DNA of 64,000 nucleotides, taken from positions 3,306,001 to 3,370,000 of the forward strand of contig NZ_JAMXSR020000002.1 of assembly GCF_024124765.2 (NCBI RefSeq). Direction: 5' to 3'. Under the pieces are notes generated by a model, which was not told where the DNA came from, ran no database searches, and saw only the letters and a list, made by a program, of their open reading frames with translations. Source of the DNA: Sphingomonas sp. H160509 (GTDB taxonomy: Bacteria; Pseudomonadota; Alphaproteobacteria; Sphingomonadales; Sphingomonadaceae). Position numbers and translations under genes: made by a program. Positions 1 through 10,266 of the stretch are shown here, piece after piece (positions within the stretch are counted from its first letter, which is position 1; every line of letters starts with the position of its first letter).

Positions 1-803
1 ACGCCGGTATAACTGCCGTCGACCATCGCGAACCCGTCGATGTCGCAGTGCACATGCGGCAAGTCCCCGATCTCGCGCATCAAATCCGCCACCTCGGGCG
101 CGCGCTCGACCAGTCGCTGATGCGGCGCGAAGATCAGATTGTAGCGCCCGTCCGCGACCAGCCGCCGCACCACCTCCGCCCCCCAGCGCCACCACGACGA
201 GCGATGCTGCTGCCAGTGCGGCGTATACAGGACGACCGGCCGCGTATCCGCGAACGGCGGCGCGGCGTGCGTCCGGTGCGTGAAGTCGGCCTTCACATAC
301 CCCGTTGCGACGAACCGCTCGGGCGCGAACCCGCGGTCGAGATAGGTCCGCCGCTCCAACTCGCTCGGCACCAACGTCAACGCCGCGGCCCGCCGCCGTG
401 GATCGTCGCGCGCGCTCATCGAACCGACGCCGTGCGACGTCTTCACGAACTTCGCGCGCAGCGGAAACAGCCGCGGCAGCCACAGGCTCGTCTGCTCGGC
501 ACACACGACGACCGCCGCACTGCGCAGATACGGGAGCAGCCGCAGCAGCATCGGCATCTTCGCCGGCAGCACCGGATTGCGCCCGGTCCCATCGTCGGCA
601 ACCGCGCGAAACCCCGGTGCCCGCCGGATTCGAACGGTAGGGAAGGGCGCCGTCCACCGCGTCAGCAATGTCTCCTGCACCGACGTGCTCACCCAAAGCT
701 CGATCGGCACGTCCGACTTCGCAGCGAGCGCCTCGACGATCGGATACAGATGCGGAATCAGCAGCGTCTCGCCGAGAAACAGGAACGCGACCTTCCGCGT
801 CAT
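1..803 (-). CDS. CDP-glycerol glycerophosphotransferase-like protein, 3' end outside window
   Basis: The gene reads leftward from ATG at 803 and is still open at base 1, so only about 267 N-terminal residues are seen. The reading frame has family-like motifs: VKTSHGVGS in the middle, TGYVKAD, then VLYTPHW followed by SSWW and FAPH, and DGSYTG at the window edge. These resemble the glycerophosphotransferase domain of TagB/TagF-like enzymes, which transfer polyol phosphate from a CDP donor to a surface glycan. Its start overlaps the stop of the upstream nucleotidyltransferase gene (ATGA), which suggests coupled translation and a shared pathway: one enzyme makes an activated donor, the next transfers it. 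The exact donor cannot be told from sequence. Family call fairly sure, substrate unknown. Confidence 0.65.
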   Translation of the reverse strand, partial: MTRKVAFLFLGETLLIPHLYPIVEALAAKSDVPIELWVSTSVQETLLTRWTAPFPTVRIRRAPGFRAVADDGTGRNPVLPAKMPMLLRLLPYLRSAAVVVCAEQTSLWLPRLFPLRAKFVKTSHGVGSMSARDDPRRRAAALTLVPSELERRTYLDRGFAPERFVATGYVKADFTHRTHAAPPFADTRPVVLYTPHWQQHRSSWWRWGAEVVRRLVADGRYNLIFAPHQRLVERAPEVADLMREIGDLPHVHCDIDGFAMVDGSYTG

Positions 804-1540
804 GACCCCGAAGCGCCGCCCGCAGGCGCGTCATGGTCATGCTGCCACAGCGCGATGTCTTCCGGCCGGTCGATCTCCTGCCAGCGGACATCGCCTGCGA
901 TCCGCACCGCGCGGACGCCGACGGTCTCCGCGACGCGCCGGACGACGGCGTGATGATAGGCGTGGATGCCGTCCTCCTCGCCGATCACTGCGCGCAACGC
1001 CTCGGCATAGGCGCCGCCGCCGGTCGACACGATCAGGCCGAGCGATCGCTCTGTGGCCTGATGCCCGACCAGGTGCTTGCCGACCGCGACGACAGCGTCG
1101 CCGTCCGCCTCGACCAGCATGTCGTCGAGTCCCGGCGTCGCCAGCGGCTCGATGACCAGCTTCACGCCCGATTCTCCATCGGCAAGCGCCGCGCGCAAGA
1201 TAGCCGCATCGAACAGCGTGTCGCCGTTCATCAACGCAAACGGCTCTTCGAGAAATCCGCGCGATGCCCACACGCTGCCGATGCTGTTGGCGATCGCCCA
1301 GAACGGGTTGAACACGAGTTCGGTGGGTACGCCACCGCCGCGCGCCGCCAGATGCGCCGCGACCTGCTCGATCCGGTAGCCGCCGACGATCACCGCCCCC
1401 TCGAACCCGGCCTCCGCCACCGCGTCGAGCTGATGATCGAGGATCGCGCGGCCACCGACCTGCACGAGGCATTTCGGCGTCGTCAGCGTCAACGGCAGCA
1501 GTCGCGATCCGTGACCGGCAGCAAGGATGATGGCCTTCAT
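800..1540 (-). CDS. sugar/polyol-phosphate nucleotidyltransferase (NTP_transferase family)
   Basis: A 246-residue protein starting MKAIILAAGHGSRL, the nucleotide-binding signature of NTP transferases (LAAGxGxRL, then TPKCL with the conserved Lys). A DG-type metal site is seen as MNGDTLF near residue 105. Length and motifs fit small cytidylyl- or uridylyltransferases of the LicC/GlmU N-domain type. The frame is open 90 bases further upstream, but the signature starts exactly at the chosen ATG (1540), so the upstream part is rejected. It overlaps the next gene by 4 bases (ATGA). With a CDP-glycerol-type transferase downstream, a cytidylyltransferase role is a reasonable inference, not proven. 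Confidence 0.75.
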   Translation of the reverse strand: MKAIILAAGHGSRLLPLTLTTPKCLVQVGGRAILDHQLDAVAEAGFEGAVIVGGYRIEQVAAHLAARGGGVPTELVFNPFWAIANSIGSVWASRGFLEEPFALMNGDTLFDAAILRAALADGESGVKLVIEPLATPGLDDMLVEADGDAVVAVGKHLVGHQATERSLGLIVSTGGGAYAEALRAVIGEEDGIHAYHHAVVRRVAETVGVRAVRIAGDVRWQEIDRPEDIALWQHDHDAPAGGASGS

Positions 1541-1647
1541 GGGCGCGGACTTACGCACGAAGTGTGGCAGGAAAAAAGCTGCTACGTATCGCGCGATTAT
1601 GCTGCACTGCAGCGGAACTCGCATGCCCACCCGGCCGTTGCGCTAAA

Positions 1648-2727
1648 ATGCGCATGTTCAGATCGCTCCACATACCCCCCGAATGGGTCTGGCTGGAGAG
1701 CGTCGCCGTCGTCTCGGCGGCCGTCCTCGTCGCGCTGGTCGCGCACTGGCTGACGATGCGGATCGGCGGCCACGCCCAGCGTCGCTCGACCGCCAAGACC
1801 GACGGCCTCGTCCTCGCCCGCGTCCGCCGCCCGTTGCGCGCGGTTTTCGTCTCGGTCGCCGTCGCGTTCGTATCGCGAATCCTGCCGATGGACAACGACA
1901 TCAAGGATCTGTGGAAGCAGCTGCTCGGCTTCCTCGTCCCCGGGTTGCTCGGCTGGCTCGCGGTCGCGGCGCTGCGCGCGTTCCAGGACGTCATCGAGAT
2001 CCGCGCCGACATCTCGGTCGAGGACAACCTCCGCGCCCGCCGCAAGCGCACGCGGGCGGCGATCCTCGGGCGGATAGGCACGTTCTTCATCATCTTCGTC
2101 AGCGTCTGCCTGATGCTGCTGAGCGTCCCCGGCATCCGCTCGATCGGCGTCACGCTGATGGCATCGGCGGGTATCGCCGGCCTCGTCGTCGGTGCCGCCG
2201 CCCAGCCTGCGTTGAAGAACCTGATCGCCGGCGTGCAGATGGCGTTCACCGAGCCGATCCGGATCGACGACGTGCTGATCGTCGACGGCGAATGGGGGCG
2301 GGTCGAGCAGATCAACCTGACGTTCGTGGTCATCAAGATCTGGGACGAACGCCGCCTCGTCGTGCCGGTCTCGAAGTTCCTAGAGCAGAGCTTCCAGAAC
2401 TGGACGCGTGAGACCAGCCAGTTGATGGGGTCGGTGTTCTGGTATCTCGATCCGTCCGCGGACGTGCCTAGGTTGCGCGAGAAACTGGGCGAGATCGTCA
2501 CGTCCAATCCGCGTTGGGACAAGCGGTTCTACAATCTCCAGGTTACGGACGTGAAAACGGACTGCATCGAACTACGCGGGCTGATGACCGCGAAGGACGC
2601 GGCGATCGCATTCGATCTGCGCTGCGATGTGCGGGAAGCGTTGCTGAAGTATATCCGCGAGGAAATGCCCGAAGCCATCCCACGCAACCGCCTGCTGATG
2701 GCGCCCGACCCGGTGGCGCGCCCCTAG
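1648..2727 (+). CDS. small-conductance mechanosensitive ion channel, MscS family
   Basis: A 359-residue membrane protein with about five hydrophobic helices (roughly residues 12-35, 60-80, 92-112, 142-162 and 166-190). The last is the Gly/Ala-rich pore helix (MASAGIAGLVVGAAAQPALK), the hallmark of MscS TM3, followed by the beta domain (GEWGRVEQINL) and a soluble C-terminal domain. Such channels open on membrane stretch and release solutes on hypo-osmotic shock. The start at 1648 gives MRMFRSLHIPPEWVW; the longer frame to 1564 lacks support. It is divergent from the nucleotidyltransferase gene. The otsBA trehalose genes sit just beyond its 3' end, so two osmotic-stress functions are adjacent, though in opposite orientation. 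Confidence 0.88.
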   Translation: MRMFRSLHIPPEWVWLESVAVVSAAVLVALVAHWLTMRIGGHAQRRSTAKTDGLVLARVRRPLRAVFVSVAVAFVSRILPMDNDIKDLWKQLLGFLVPGLLGWLAVAALRAFQDVIEIRADISVEDNLRARRKRTRAAILGRIGTFFIIFVSVCLMLLSVPGIRSIGVTLMASAGIAGLVVGAAAQPALKNLIAGVQMAFTEPIRIDDVLIVDGEWGRVEQINLTFVVIKIWDERRLVVPVSKFLEQSFQNWTRETSQLMGSVFWYLDPSADVPRLREKLGEIVTSNPRWDKRFYNLQVTDVKTDCIELRGLMTAKDAAIAFDLRCDVREALLKYIREEMPEAIPRNRLLMAPDPVARP

Positions 2728-2730
2728 ATG

Positions 2731-2857
2731 AATCCTCCCCCGCCAGGGGGAGGTGGCGCCGAAGGCGACGGAGGGGGAGGCACGCGCCACGTACGTTCCG
2801 TGTCCTCCCCCCTCCGTCTAGCAAGTGCCAGCCACCTCCCCTGGCGGGGGAGGATTG
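2731..2857. repeat. class C palindromic element, about 127 bp
   Basis: Inverted arms begin TCCTCCCCCGCCAGGGGGAG on the left and end with the complementary arm on the right. A second shared segment inside reads GGAGGGGGAGG / GTACGTTCCGTGTCCTCCC. It lies between the converging mscS and otsA stops. A close relative with the same inner segments lies at 52109-52233. Confidence 0.85.
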
Positions 2858-2859
2858 AA

Positions 2860-4247
2860 TTAGGCCTCGACGTGCTCCGGCACCGCTTCCAGCGCCGTAA
2901 TAAACAGCTCACACCACCACATCACGTCCTCCTTACGGACGTTGTCGATCAGCTTCTCCCACCGCGCTTTCCGCTCGGCGAGAGGCATCTTTAGCGCCCG
3001 GTCGATGGCGTCGGACATCTCCTCGGGGCTGTACGGATTGACCAGCACCGCGTCCTTCAGCTGCGTCGCCGCGCCCGCAAAGTGCGACAGCACCAGCACG
3101 CCCGGATCCTCGGGATCCTGCGCCGCGACATATTCCTTCGCGACGAGGTTCATCCCGTCGCGCAACGGCGTCACCAGCCCGACGCGCGCCGCACGGTAGA
3201 TCCCGGCCAGCACGTCACGCGGGAAACCCTGGTTGACGTAGCGGATCGGCGTCCAGTCGATGTCCGAATACTCGCCGTTGATCCGCCCCGACATCGAATC
3301 GAGGTTCGCGCGGATCTCCTGGTACGTATCCACCTTCTCGCGCGAAGGCGGCGCGATCTGGAGCATGTAGACCAGCCCGCGCCGATCAGGGTGCGACCCC
3401 AGGAACCGCTCATAGCCAGCAAAACGCTCGGCGAGACCCTTCGAATAATCGAGCCGGTCGACCCCGACGATGAGGCTGCGGCCAGTCGCGGACATGTACA
3501 TCCGCTCCTTGGCATGCCGCGCGGCGTCGCTGTTCGCCGACTTCTCGAAGTCCGCGGTCTCGATCCCGATCGGCGTCGTGATCGCCTTGATCGTACGATC
3601 GCCGACAGTCACCCAGCCATCCTCGCCGACCACGCCGTCGAGCTGGCTCGTCACATAATGCAGGAAACTGTCGAGCCAGTCCTGCGTCTGGAACCCGACC
3701 ACGTCGTACGCGAACATCGATTCGACCAACGCGCGGTGGCTCGGCAGCGACAGCAGCATCGCCATCGGCGGCCACGGGATGTGGAGGAAGAACCCGATCT
3801 TGTTCTCGACGCCAAGCTTGCGCAGTTCCTGCCCGAGCGGGACGTGATGATAATCGTGGACCCACACCAGATCCTCGGGCTCGATCAACGGCAGCACCGT
3901 CTCCGCAAACCGCTTGTTCACACGCGCGTAGCCGCTGGAGAAATCGCGCTCGAACTCGGTCAGGTCGATCCGGTAATGGAACAGCGGCCACAGCGTGCGG
4001 TTCGCATAGCCGTTATAATATTCGTCGAAATCCTGCTCTTCGAGGTCGATCGTCGCGGTGGTGACGCCCTTACCCTGCTGGAAATTGATGTGCCCGGTGA
4101 AGGTCTCGGTGGTCGAACCCGACCAGCCGAACCACACGCCGCCCTTTTCGCGCAGCGCGGCGAGCAACGCGACCGCGAGGCCCCCTGGTTGCCGGAGGGC
4201 GCATCGACCGACTGGACGCGGTTCGAGATGACGACGAGGCGGCTCAT
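2860..4247 (-). CDS. otsA: alpha,alpha-trehalose-phosphate synthase OtsA (GT20), one frame break
   Basis: This GT20 enzyme makes trehalose-6-phosphate from UDP-glucose and glucose-6-phosphate. The start at 4247 gives MSRLVVISNRV, then the frame is lost at a C5 run (4181-4185) after GNQG. It resumes as GLAVALLAALREKGG, exactly the expected OtsA continuation. Other landmarks are VWVHDYHHVP (acceptor-site region), FLHIPWP, VDRLDYSKGL and LRDGMNLVAKEYVA (donor site). About 463 residues after repair, the usual length. The break is a missing G in a homopolymer and is most likely a sequencing error. The start overlaps the stop of the GH15 gene by 4 bases, placing otsA last in an otsB-GH15-otsA operon. 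Confidence 0.93.
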
Positions 4248-6042
4248 CGGACGGCACTCCACGGCTTGCTAAGCAGGACCGCGCAGTTGATCAGCCCCAC
4301 CAGCGAATATGTTTGCGGATAATTACCCCACAGCTCGCCGGTATTCGGATCGATATCCTCCGACAGCAGCCCGGCAGGCGTCCTGCGCGCGACCATCTCG
4401 CAGAACAGCGCGCGCGCGTCGGCGGTGCGGCCGGTCGCATGCAGCGCCTCGATCAGCCAGAACGTGCAGACGTTGAACGCGGTGTGCGGCAGGCCGAAAT
4501 CGTCCTCGGTCGCATAGCGCAGCATGTGGCTACCACGCCGCAGCCCTTCCTCGACAGCCTTCAGCGTCGACTGGAACCGCGGATCGTCGGGTGCGAAAAA
4601 GCGCAGGTCGAGCAGCTGGATCAGGCTCGCGTCGAGATCGTCGCCACCGAACGTCGCGGAGATACGCTGCGTATCCTCGCGCCATGCCGATTGCTCGATC
4701 GTCGTACGGATCGTGTTGGTGCGCTCTTCCCAGAACGTCCGGCGATCCTCGAGCCCGAGAACCTCCGCCGCGTTCGCCAGCCGGTCGCATGCCGCCCAAC
4801 ACATCGCCGCCGAATAGGTGTGGACGTGCGCCTTGGTGCGCAGCTCCCACAGCCCCGCGTCGGGCTTGTCGTACGTCTCCCACGCGCGGTCGCCGACCAG
4901 TTCGAGGCTCTTGAAATCCTCTTCGCTCGACATCCGGAACAGCCGCTTGTCGAAGAACGCCTGGACGTCCGACAGGATGATCTGGCCGTACGCGTCGTGC
5001 TGGATCTGCTCGTACGCCTGGTTGCCGACGCGCACCGGGCCCATCCCGCGATAGCCGGGCAGGTCGCTCTCGATCCGCTCGATCAGCGTCGCCTCGCCGC
5101 CGACCCCGTAGAGCGGCTGGACATGGCCGCCCTTCGACGCATCGACGATGTTGCGCAGATATTCGAGATACCCTTCGAGCACGTCGAGTGCACCCAGCCG
5201 GTTGAGCGCTTGCACGGTATAATAGGCGTCGCGGATCCAGCAGTAGCGATAGTCCCAGTTGCGCTCCGACCCCTCATGCTCGGGGATCGAGGTGGTGAGC
5301 GCGGCGACGATCGCACCGGTCTCCTCGTGCTGGCAAAGCTTCAGCGTGATCGCCGCGCGGATGACGACGTCCTGCCACTCGACCGGGGTCGCCAGCCCGC
5401 GCACCCAGTGACGCCACTCGTCCTTGGTCCGCGACAGCATCGCCTCGGCCGCCTCGTGTAGCACGCCCGCGAAACTCTCGTCGGGGCCGAGGAACAGGTG
5501 CATCTGGCGCTCGAGCCGGAACCAGTTCTCGCCGACGATATGCCCGACCGGCGCATCGGTGGTCAGCCGCAGCGTCTGGTCGTCCATCAGGAAACGGATG
5601 TGGTTCGAACCCTGCGTGTGCTCGGTCGGCTTCCCCCAGTTCGTCGCGACCCGCATCCGAACGCGAATGCGCGGCGAGCCGGCCACCGGCTTGACGATCC
5701 GGACGAAGCTGGTCGGGCGATAGGTCCGCCCCCTCACGCACGAATCGCGGGCAGAAATCGATGACCTCGACCGCGTTGCCGGCCTCGTCCTCGTGCCGCG
5801 TCACCAGGATCGGCGTGTTGCGGATATAGGCCTGCGTCGTCTTCGCACCGCCCTCGAGTTCGATCGCCCAGAACCCGGTCTTTGGCGCATCGCCACCGAG
5901 TAGCGCGCAGAACGCCGGGTCGCCGTCGACGCGGGGCACGCAGCCCCAGACGAACGTGCCGGTCTTGTCGATCAGCGCGGAGACCTGGCAATTGCCGATC
6001 GGCCAAAGGTTCATGTCGGCTTTTTTGAATAGGTGCGGTCAT
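4244..6042 (-). CDS. glycoside hydrolase family 15 protein (glucoamylase/trehalase type), broken frame
   Basis: About 598 residues. The N-terminus NLWPIGNCQVSALID and the catalytic-domain landmark CWIRDAYYTVQALNRLG (near residue 280) identify the GH15 (alpha/alpha)6-barrel family; a second landmark is SEDIDPNTGELWGNYPQ near the C-terminus. The frame breaks at a C5 run (5729-5733), between FCPRFVREG and RTYRPTSFVR. A further likely indel lies in a T6 run (6021-6026): it would connect ATG 6042 (overlapping the otsB stop as ATGA) to MNLWPIG at 6014. Without that repair the usable start is 6014. Known GH15 members include mycobacterial trehalases, so its place between otsB and otsA makes trehalose hydrolysis or glucan turnover plausible; activity is inferred. 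Confidence 0.85.
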
Positions 6043-6815
6043 CGTGTTTCCAATATGGCAGCAATCCAGTCGCGAAGTGCGGCAACGTCGTTCAGGCGGT
6101 AGGTGGCGGCGGTAGGCCGTTGCTCGCCGATAAGCACGCCGGCCCCGCCAAGATCGCGCGCGGCCTCGAACCCGTCCTCGTCGGTGACGTCGTCGCCGAA
6201 GAAATACGGCACGCTGCCCGCCATCGCCGGCGCGGCGATCAGTTTGCGAAGCGCCGCGCCCTTGTCGCCGGGGGTGCGCAGCTCGACCATCATCTTGCCG
6301 CGCTGGAGCGTGAGGCCGTGCGTGGCGGCGAGGTCCTCGGCGAGGCGGACGGCGGCGGGTTCGAAGTCCGGCGCCATCCGGTAATGCAGTCCCGCGCCAA
6401 GGCTCTTGGCTTCGTAGACGAGGCCGTTGGCGTTGGCGAAGTCGCGGAACGAGTCGGCGGCGGCTTCGAGTGAGGCGGGGCGTTCGGCGGCGACATGACC
6501 GTCGTCCGGCGTACGCGTTTCCGCCCCGTGGCTGCCCGCGACCGCGAACAGGTGCGCGTGGCGTCCGAGCATAGCGTCGAGCTGCGCGATCGAGCGCCCG
6601 CTGATGATCGCGACGCGACCGGGAAAGCGCTCGGCGAGCGTATCGAGCGTGTCGAGCAGCATCTGGCTCACCACGACGGCATCCGGCGTTGCGGCAAGAT
6701 CAACGAGCGTCCCGTCGAAATCGAAGAACAGGCTCACGGCGTCGGGCACGGCAAGGGGCGGCGCGAGGACATCAGTCGCGGGCTGGCGTTCGGCTAGCAT
6801 CATCCTTGAACCCAT
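6039..6815 (-). CDS. otsB: trehalose-6-phosphate phosphatase OtsB
   Basis: A 258-residue HAD-superfamily phosphatase. Motif I is FFDFDGTLVD near residue 31 (nucleophile Asp), motif II is the SGRS segment, and motif III/IV is FGDDVTDEDGF near residue 207. It removes phosphate from the OtsA product to give trehalose. The start at 6815 has GGAG about 10 bases upstream; the alternative ATG at 6803 does not have a well-spaced site. It is the first gene of the otsB-GH15-otsA operon, and its stop overlaps the likely GH15 start. Confidence 0.93.
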   Translation of the reverse strand: MGSRMMLAERQPATDVLAPPLAVPDAVSLFFDFDGTLVDLAATPDAVVVSQMLLDTLDTLAERFPGRVAIISGRSIAQLDAMLGRHAHLFAVAGSHGAETRTPDDGHVAAERPASLEAAADSFRDFANANGLVYEAKSLGAGLHYRMAPDFEPAAVRLAEDLAATHGLTLQRGKMMVELRTPGDKGAALRKLIAAPAMAGSVPYFFGDDVTDEDGFEAARDLGGAGVLIGEQRPTAATYRLNDVAALRDWIAAILETR

Positions 6816-6916
6816 AGCGCCACCGCTCCGTTCCGCTGCACTGCAAAATTGGAACGGGTGCGGTTCGATTTTTGGGGGTTGGGCAGGGGGGCTGCGGCTG
6901 CGGAACGGCGCCTTCG

Positions 6917-6996
6917 TGTTCTCCCGCGAACGCGGGAGCCCAGGATCCAGCAGCGCAGCGTTTGCAACTTTGGCCCCCGCCTCCGGCGGGGAACAG
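6917..6996. repeat. class A palindromic element
   Basis: Left arm TTCTCCCGCGAACGCGGGAG and a right arm ending CCTCCGGCGGGGAACA, separated by a loop of about 35 bases. Each arm is itself a small hairpin. Confidence 0.75.
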
Positions 6997-7031
6997 GAAG
7001 GACGCGGACCCTGATTTCACAATCACATCTT

Positions 7032-7139
7032 ACCACCCCGGCGGAGGCCGGGGCCCAGTTGGGGGGCCGATAATGAAGCACGTTGCGCGCTATTACCTCA
7101 GACGTTCCCACTGGGCCCCGGCCTCCGCCGGGGAGGTGC
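7032..7139. repeat. class B palindromic element
   Basis: Left arm starts CCACCCCGGCGGAGGCCGGG, followed by GCCCAGTTGG. The right arm is its inverse (CCACTGGGCCCCGGCCTCCG and on). The loop is about 40 bases. Same arms as at 21664, 23493 and around the GIY-YIG gene at 35 kb. Confidence 0.85.
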
Positions 7140-7177
7140 TAAAGGATGCGCATCTCACTCCCTTTCTGGCCAGCAAA

Positions 7178-7238
7178 CCTTGTTTCCCCGCGAAGGCGGG
7201 GACCCAGACTGGACTCCCGCCTTCGCGGGACAACAAGG
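7178..7238. repeat. class A palindromic element, short-loop form
   Basis: Compact 61-bp inverted repeat running from CCTTGTTTCCCC to ACAACAAGG with the arm cores CCCCGCGAAGGCGGGG and CCCGCCTTCGCGGG around ACCCAGACTGGA. Confidence 0.85.
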
Positions 7239-7410
7239 CAGCGGGGAGTGGTCCACGTTAAACAGCGCATCAACGTCCCTTCTGGTTGGCTGCCAGGCAA
7301 GTCCGCGGTGCCGGCGCCAGCTGAAGCCCCCTCCAATCCACCCCACCTGCGACACATCGCGACACAAAACCGCTGGACTAGCCTCAGCCGCTTGGTCATG
7401 CCTGCCGCCC

Positions 7411-8884
7411 ATGTCCCGCGTCCGCGCCCTCCTCATCGCACCCGTATCCGCGGCCGTCCTGCTAGCCGGCTGCACCGTCGGCCCGGACTACCACCCCAAG
7501 GCCGCCGCAGAGCTCGGCGTCCCCGACGCGTACTCGGTCACCCCCCGTCACCAGTCCCGAAGATCTCACCCGCTGGTGGCAGAAGTTCGACGACCCCGTC
7601 CTCGGCCAGCTCGTCGAGCAGGCCGCCGCCGCCAATCTCGACATCGCACAGTCCGTCGCCCGCCTCCGCCAGGCTCGCGAAAGCCTGCTCCAGAACCGCG
7701 CGTCGCTGCTTCCGACGGTCAACGGCTCGGCCGGCTATCAGCGCAACGAGAACGTCCGCGGCGGCGGACGCTCGTTCACGCTGTCCGACGGCACCGTCAT
7801 CGATACCGGCGGCGGCGGCGCCAACAGCTTCACGGTAGGCGCCAGCGCCAGCTATCAGGTCGGCGTCTTCGGCGAGATCCGGCGCACCGTCGAGGCGAGC
7901 CGCGCCGACTATGCTGCGTCCGGCTACGACTACGCCACCGTGCTCATTTCCGTCGAAAGCGAGGTCGCGCGCAACTACGTTCTAGCCCGCTCGTACCAGC
8001 AGCAACTCGCCAACGCCCGCGCCTCGCTCGCGATCCAGGACGACAACCTCGAAATCGCCGGCTTCCGCGTCCAGGCCGGGCTCGTCTCCAGCGTCGACGC
8101 CGAACAGGCGCGGGCTCAGCGCGCGCAGACCGCCGCGACGATCCCGAGCCTCGACCAGCAATACGCCGCCGCCGTCGCGCGGATCGGCGTGCTGACCGGC
8201 CAGGCACCCGGCGCGCTCCGTCCACTGATGGCGCCCGCGAAGGCGATCCCGACCGGCCCCGCCGCGGTCGGCGTCGGCATCCCCGGCGACACGCTGCGCC
8301 AGCGCCCCGACATCCGCTCCGCCGAACGCGCGCTCGCCGCCGCCACCGCGCGGATCGGCGTCGCCAAGGCGCAGCTCTATCCCGCGCTCGCGATCACCGG
8401 CAACCTGAACACCAACGCGACCTCGATCGGCAATATCGGCGACGCGATCACCGGCAGCCTGTTCGCCGGCCTGACTCAGGCGATCTTCAACGGCGGCCGT
8501 CTGCGCAGCCAGGTCCGCACCAGCGAAGCCGCCGCGGACGGTGCGCTCGCGCTCTACAAATCCACCGTCCTCACCGCGCTGGAGGATGTCGAGAACGCCG
8601 TCGTCGCGCTCCAGACCGCGCAGGAACGCGAGCGGCAATTCGCGATCGCGCTCGACGCGTCGAACAATTCCGCGATCCTCAGCCGCAGCCAATACCGCAC
8701 CGGCCTCACCGATTTCACCACGCTCAACCAGCAGGAAACCGCGCTCCTGTCCGCACGCAACGGCGCGACGCAGGCGCGCGCCGACGCCGCGACCGCGTTG
8801 ATCGCACTCTATGCCGCACTCGGCGGCGGCTGGGATTCCACCGTGATCCCGCAAGCGCCCATATCCAATCCAGAGGCACGCTGA
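7411..8884 (+). CDS. TolC/NodT-family outer-membrane efflux lipoprotein, one frame break
   Basis: About 490 residues after repair. The N-terminus MSRVRALLIAPVSAAVLLAG followed by C is a lipoprotein signal with lipobox LLAGC, and CTVGPDYHPK is the typical start of NodT-family outer-membrane factors. The frame breaks in a C6 run (7541-7546) between YSVTP and VTSPEDLTRWW, then continues to 8884 with two outer-membrane-efflux coiled-coil repeats. It forms the outer channel of a tripartite pump. Its stop overlaps the adaptor start (TGATG). The arrangement outer factor, adaptor, ABC pump is one operon. Confidence 0.88.
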
Positions 8885-10266
8885 TGGCCGACGCATCGAT
8901 CGACGACTTCCTCGGCGTGAAGCCGCAGGCCCCCTGGAAACGCTACGTAAAGTGGGTCGTGATCGCGGTCGGCGTGGTCCTGCTGTGCCTCCTGCTCGCC
9001 AAGTGCTTCGGCGCGAAGGAGCAGACGCAATATTCGACGCAGGCCGCGCAGCGCGGCAACCTGACCGTCAGCGTCTCGGCAACCGGCAAGCTCGCCCCGA
9101 CGACGCAGGTCACGGTCGGCTCGCAGTTGTCGGGTCTCGTCACCAAGGTCGTCGTCGACGTCAACGACCGCGTCACCGCGGGCCAGCCGCTCGCGCTGAT
9201 CGATCCCGAACAGCTCGACGACCAGATCCGCCAGACCAGCGCCCAGCTTGCGGCGAATCAGGCGCAGGTCGCGCAGGCACAGGCCACCGTCGCCGAATCG
9301 CGCGCGCAGCTGAACCGCCTCGAAGAGGTCTCGCGCCTCTCGGGTGGTCGCGTGCCGTCGAAGACCGAGCTCCAGACCGGCCGTGCCGACTACGCGCGCG
9401 CGGTCGCCGCGCAGAAGGTCGCCGAAGCCAACGTCGTCGCCAGCCGCGCGCTCCTCGCGCAGAACCAGACGCAGCGCGCGCGTGCGATCATCCGCTCGCC
9501 GGTGACGGGGGTGGTGCTCGCGCGCCAGATCGATCCCGGCCAGACCGTCGCGTCGTCGTTCAACACCCCGACGCTGTTCGTGATCGCCGAAGACCTCACC
9601 AAGATGAAGCTCGAGGTCGCGATCGACGAGGCGGACGTCGGCGAGGTCAAGATCGGCCAGAAGGCCAGCTTCACGGTGGACGCGTTCCCCGGCCAGACTT
9701 TCCCCGCGACGATCAGCCGGGTCGATCTCGGTTCGAACCTGACGGTCAGCTCGGCCACCTCGTCGACCTCGACCACCGCGACCTCGACCACCGGGCAGGT
9801 CGTCTCGTACGCGGCCGACCTGACGGTGGGTAATCAGTCGCTGACGCTGCGCCCCGGCATGACCGCAACCGCGGACATCGTGACCTCGGACAAGCGCAAC
9901 GTCCTGCTCGTCCCCAACGCCGCGTTGCGTTTCAAGCCGACCGCGGCGTCCGGCGATGCAGGCGGCGGCATCGCCGGCTCGCTGACCTTCCGTCCGCGCC
10001 GTGGCGGCGGTGCGGAGCGCACCGCGACGGTCGCTCGCGGCGCGCAGCAGACGATCTACGTCAAGGGCGCGGACGGCACGCCGCAGCCCGTGCAGATCAC
10101 CACCGGCGACACCAATGGCACGATGACCGAAGTCCTGTCGGGCAACCTCCAGCCCGGTGCGCAGGTCATCACCGGGCAGTTGGCGAGCGGCGGCGACGAC
10201 GCCAAGCGCAGCGGCGGCCCACGTCGCTCGGGCGGCGCGAGCAAGGGTGGGGGGCGGTGGCCAGTA
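8884..10266 (+). CDS. macA: MacA-like periplasmic adaptor subunit
   Basis: About 460 residues: a cytoplasmic tail with the motif KPQAPWKRY, one membrane anchor (residues 21-40), then a membrane-fusion protein with lipoyl-type halves (GNLTVSVSATGKL near residue 60), a long alpha-hairpin (residues 115-190) and a beta-barrel. It links the ABC pump to the outer-membrane channel. The C-terminus is Gly-rich. As written the frame runs past the expected stop; removing one G from the G6 run at 10249-10254 gives a stop at 10264-10266, overlapping the macB start. The start ATG overlaps the stop of the outer-membrane gene. Confidence 0.87.

Larger units (their letters stand above)
6816..7410. other. gene-free spacer filled with palindromic elements
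   Basis: Nearly 600 bases between the divergent otsB and efflux genes contain no credible gene. Short open frames here are translations of three palindromic elements, listed separately. The promoters for both directions must lie here, but no convincing -35/-10 pair could be picked out. Confidence 0.7.
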
